Below are positions 44,380 to 45,885 of a DNA stretch of 45,885 bases, piece after piece; position 1 is the stretch's first letter; the number at the start of each line of letters is the position of its first letter. Source of the stretch: an uncultured Agathobacter sp. (GTDB lineage Bacteria; Bacillota; Clostridia; Lachnospirales; Lachnospiraceae); the NCBI GenBank assembly GCA_934316545.1, contig CAKRDT010000014.1, positions 1 through 45,885 of the forward strand, given 5' to 3'. The notes below the pieces were generated by a model. The model did not search any database and was not told the origin of the DNA. It was given only the letters and a program-made list of their open reading frames with translations. The position numbers and the translations under genes were made by a program.

Positions 44380-45273
44380 ATGTACTTTGAATTAAAGGAA
44401 AATAGGCCACATGGGACGCCGGATAATCCGTTTAGTTTGTATCGTATACAGAATGTGCCGCATGCATTTCAGATTCCGGTGCACTGGCATGATGAACTTG
44501 AGATTATTTTTGTGAAGAAGGGACCTTTAAATGTAACTATTTCAGGCGAAAATTATATTGGAAATCCCGGGGATGCGTTTGTTGTGTCGCCGGGGAATCT
44601 GCATTTTATGGGATCACATACAGGAGATGTGGATTATTGCACCTTTTTATTCCCGTTGGAATTTGTGTCATTTCAGACCAATGACTTGTGGGAACAGATG
44701 ATTATGGCACCTCTGAAAAGCGGACGCATGATTTTTTGTACACAAGTCGGCAAAAGAATGGAAGATCTGGGTGAGCGTCTGCTTATGCTGTATGCCGGAG
44801 AAGAAGACAAAAGAAAACCCGTCAGGATACTGGAACAAAAGACAAAGGAGCAAGAAGTGGATTCCCTTTCCATACAGATGGAAACCAAAGCGATACTTTG
44901 TGAATTCATTCAGCGGATGTGGAAGAACCATTTTATTATCGCAAACGACACAAGCGGAAGAAATGCAACGGAAAAAGAGATGATTTCCTATATTCAGGAA
45001 AATTATGCGAATGAGATTTCTTTGAAGGAGTTCGGCGCACAATTTCATTTGTCGGAAAAATATGTTTCGCGTTACTTTAAGGAACATTTTCACATTACAT
45101 TGTCACAGTATGTGAATCATCTGCGGCTGGAGCATGCAAGACAGCTTTTGCAGGAGTCGCAGCTGCCGATTACGGAGGTTGCTTTGCAGAGTGGGTATCC
45201 GAATGTCAGTTATTTTATCCGAAGTTTCAAGAATATGTATGGATTATCTCCGTTGAAATACAGAAAAAAGTAA
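44380..45273 (+). CDS. AraC family transcriptional regulator
   Basis: The product is 297 aa. The N-terminal cupin (about 20-150) has VHWHDELEIIFVKKGPL and GDAFVVSPGNLHFM. The C-terminal double helix-turn-helix has ISLKEFGAQFHLSEKYVSRYFK and EVALQSGYPNVSYFIRSFK, ending GLSPLKYRKK. AGGAGCAGGG precedes the start. It follows the MATE gene closely and may control it. The sensor domain suggests a small-molecule or sugar ligand. Confidence 0.92.
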   Translation: MYFELKENRPHGTPDNPFSLYRIQNVPHAFQIPVHWHDELEIIFVKKGPLNVTISGENYIGNPGDAFVVSPGNLHFMGSHTGDVDYCTFLFPLEFVSFQTNDLWEQMIMAPLKSGRMIFCTQVGKRMEDLGERLLMLYAGEEDKRKPVRILEQKTKEQEVDSLSIQMETKAILCEFIQRMWKNHFIIANDTSGRNATEKEMISYIQENYANEISLKEFGAQFHLSEKYVSRYFKEHFHITLSQYVNHLRLEHARQLLQESQLPITEVALQSGYPNVSYFIRSFKNMYGLSPLKYRKK

Positions 45274-45333
45274 TTTTCATAAAGAGAGTAATGTTCATGA
45301 AAGAAAGCTTATAGGGATACCGTAAAAAATTGT

Positions 45334-45342
45334 GCTATAATA
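45334..45342 (+). promoter_or_regulatory. Extended -10 promoter of the DUF3783 gene
   Basis: TGC-TATAAT at 45334-45342; no good -35 is visible. The start codon lies about 30 bp downstream. Confidence 0.5.
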
Positions 45343-45372
45343 CGAGAAAAAGCAGTAAAGGATGATCGTATT

Positions 45373-45747
45373 ATGGCTCAATTTATTTTAATGTTTGGAT
45401 TGGATCAGAATAAAGAAGCTGCGGTAAGCGCAGCAGCAACCGCAGCCGGTGCAACCGTGGTTACCGTACCGTGTAAAGATTACAGCCAAAAGCTTGGTGC
45501 ATTGGCAAAAGTGCAGGGCTTTTCGCGGGACAAGACAGTGTATAGCGGTCCGGATTTCCCGGCAGAGATGCTGGTATTTTCCGGTATGAATTCCGCACAG
45601 GTTGATCGATTCCTGGCGGAATATAAAAAACAGGAGGTCCCGGCAATCGGGTTGAAAGCAGTCGTTACGCCGGACAACATATTTTGGACGCCGGAGACGT
45701 TGTTGAAAGAATTGCTTAAAGAGCATATGAGTATGAAAAATTTGTAA
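45373..45747 (+). CDS. DUF3783 family protein
   Basis: The product is 124 aa, without signal peptide or membrane segment. The order FILMFGLDQNKEAAV, then MLVFSGMNSAQVDRFLAEYKK, then IGLKAVVTPDN..WTPETLLKELL matches the DUF3783 family of Firmicutes, whose function is unknown. AAAGGATG lies upstream. It is the last gene before the right-hand repeat, which starts 3 bp after the stop. Confidence 0.85.
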   Translation: MAQFILMFGLDQNKEAAVSAAATAAGATVVTVPCKDYSQKLGALAKVQGFSRDKTVYSGPDFPAEMLVFSGMNSAQVDRFLAEYKKQEVPAIGLKAVVTPDNIFWTPETLLKELLKEHMSMKNL

Positions 45748-45750
45748 CAT

Positions 45751-45820
45751 TAAGCGATTGCGAAACTCCTGTGGCGGCATGCTCCGGCTGGGCTGACCCG
45801 GTGGCGGGTTTCTACGCTGA
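45751..45820. repeat. Right copy of the 70-bp dispersed element
   Basis: Reverse complement of 11-80 with four mismatches. It begins 3 bp after the DUF3783 stop codon, so the end of that transcript runs into it. See the left copy. Confidence 0.8.
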
Positions 45821-45885
45821 ACACGATTTTAGACAAAATCATTGAATTTGCGAAAATCTCTGCTGGGCTCAATTTTTATGTCCGA

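Noticed and set aside
1..45885. CRISPR arrays, tRNA/rRNA genes, integrases and phage genes
   Set aside because: I looked for regular short repeats with spacers, cloverleaf-like segments and recombinase motifs and saw none.

Overview
The window is ordinary bacterial chromosome from a Gram-positive anaerobe, most likely a Lachnospiraceae (Clostridia; Roseburia/Agathobacter/Blautia-like). The reasons are mid-40s GC by eye, strong AAGGAG-type ribosome binding sites, [FeFe]-hydrogenase maturation genes, a raffinose/sucrose locus of the AgaSK type known from Ruminococcus gnavus, a split purH under a ZTP riboswitch, and several lineage-typical small or DUF proteins. I saw no rRNA, tRNA, CRISPR array, intact insertion sequence or prophage. 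Two near-identical 70-bp elements in opposite orientation sit at the two ends of the window (11-80 and 45751-45820).

Layout. 0.1-3.0 kb: a secreted DUF1002 protein and a Na/Pi cotransporter with a striking 11-bp-phased operator. 3.1-15.4 kb: mostly plus-strand housekeeping genes (thioesterase, aminopeptidase P, polA, coaE, an FtsA-like ATPase with a beta-grasp-like tail, a WalJ-like metallo-hydrolase, the ACT/UPF0210 pair, and a diguanylate cyclase). 15.4-17.6 kb: ZTP riboswitch, PurO-type IMP cyclohydrolase and stand-alone AICAR formyltransferase, i.e. the last two steps of IMP synthesis. 17.6-25.9 kb: AraC regulator divergent from a raffinose-family operon (lipoprotein, two permeases, alpha-galactosidase/sucrose-kinase fusion, GH13 sucrose or sucrose-6-phosphate phosphorylase). 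26.0-28.2 kb: an AT-rich accessory patch with an apparent gene relic, a GNAT acetyltransferase and a LytTR/DUF3021 pair. 28.2-32.4 kb: TM1266-family regulator, hydE, hydG and hydF, for H-cluster assembly; no hydrogenase structural gene is in the window.

32.4-33.1 kb: a toxin-antitoxin pair whose toxin is split by a one-base frameshift at an A6 run. 33.1-42.1 kb: the most unusual locus. A two-component system on the minus strand is divergent from five tightly packed plus-strand genes: a lipoprotein joining an Asp-box beta-propeller-like region to a solute-binding domain, two MalF/MalG-type permeases, an adaptor (HlyD/MacA-like) with a duplicated coiled-coil arm, and a stripped-down MacB-periplasmic-core protein. 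No ATPase is encoded there. The divergent promoter region holds TTAAAGA repeats that probably bind the response regulator. 42.0-45.8 kb: YgjP-like metallopeptidase, a DUF4173-like fragment, a MATE exporter with an AraC regulator, and a DUF3783 protein.

All functional calls come from reading motifs and family resemblance in the translated sequence; no database search was run.
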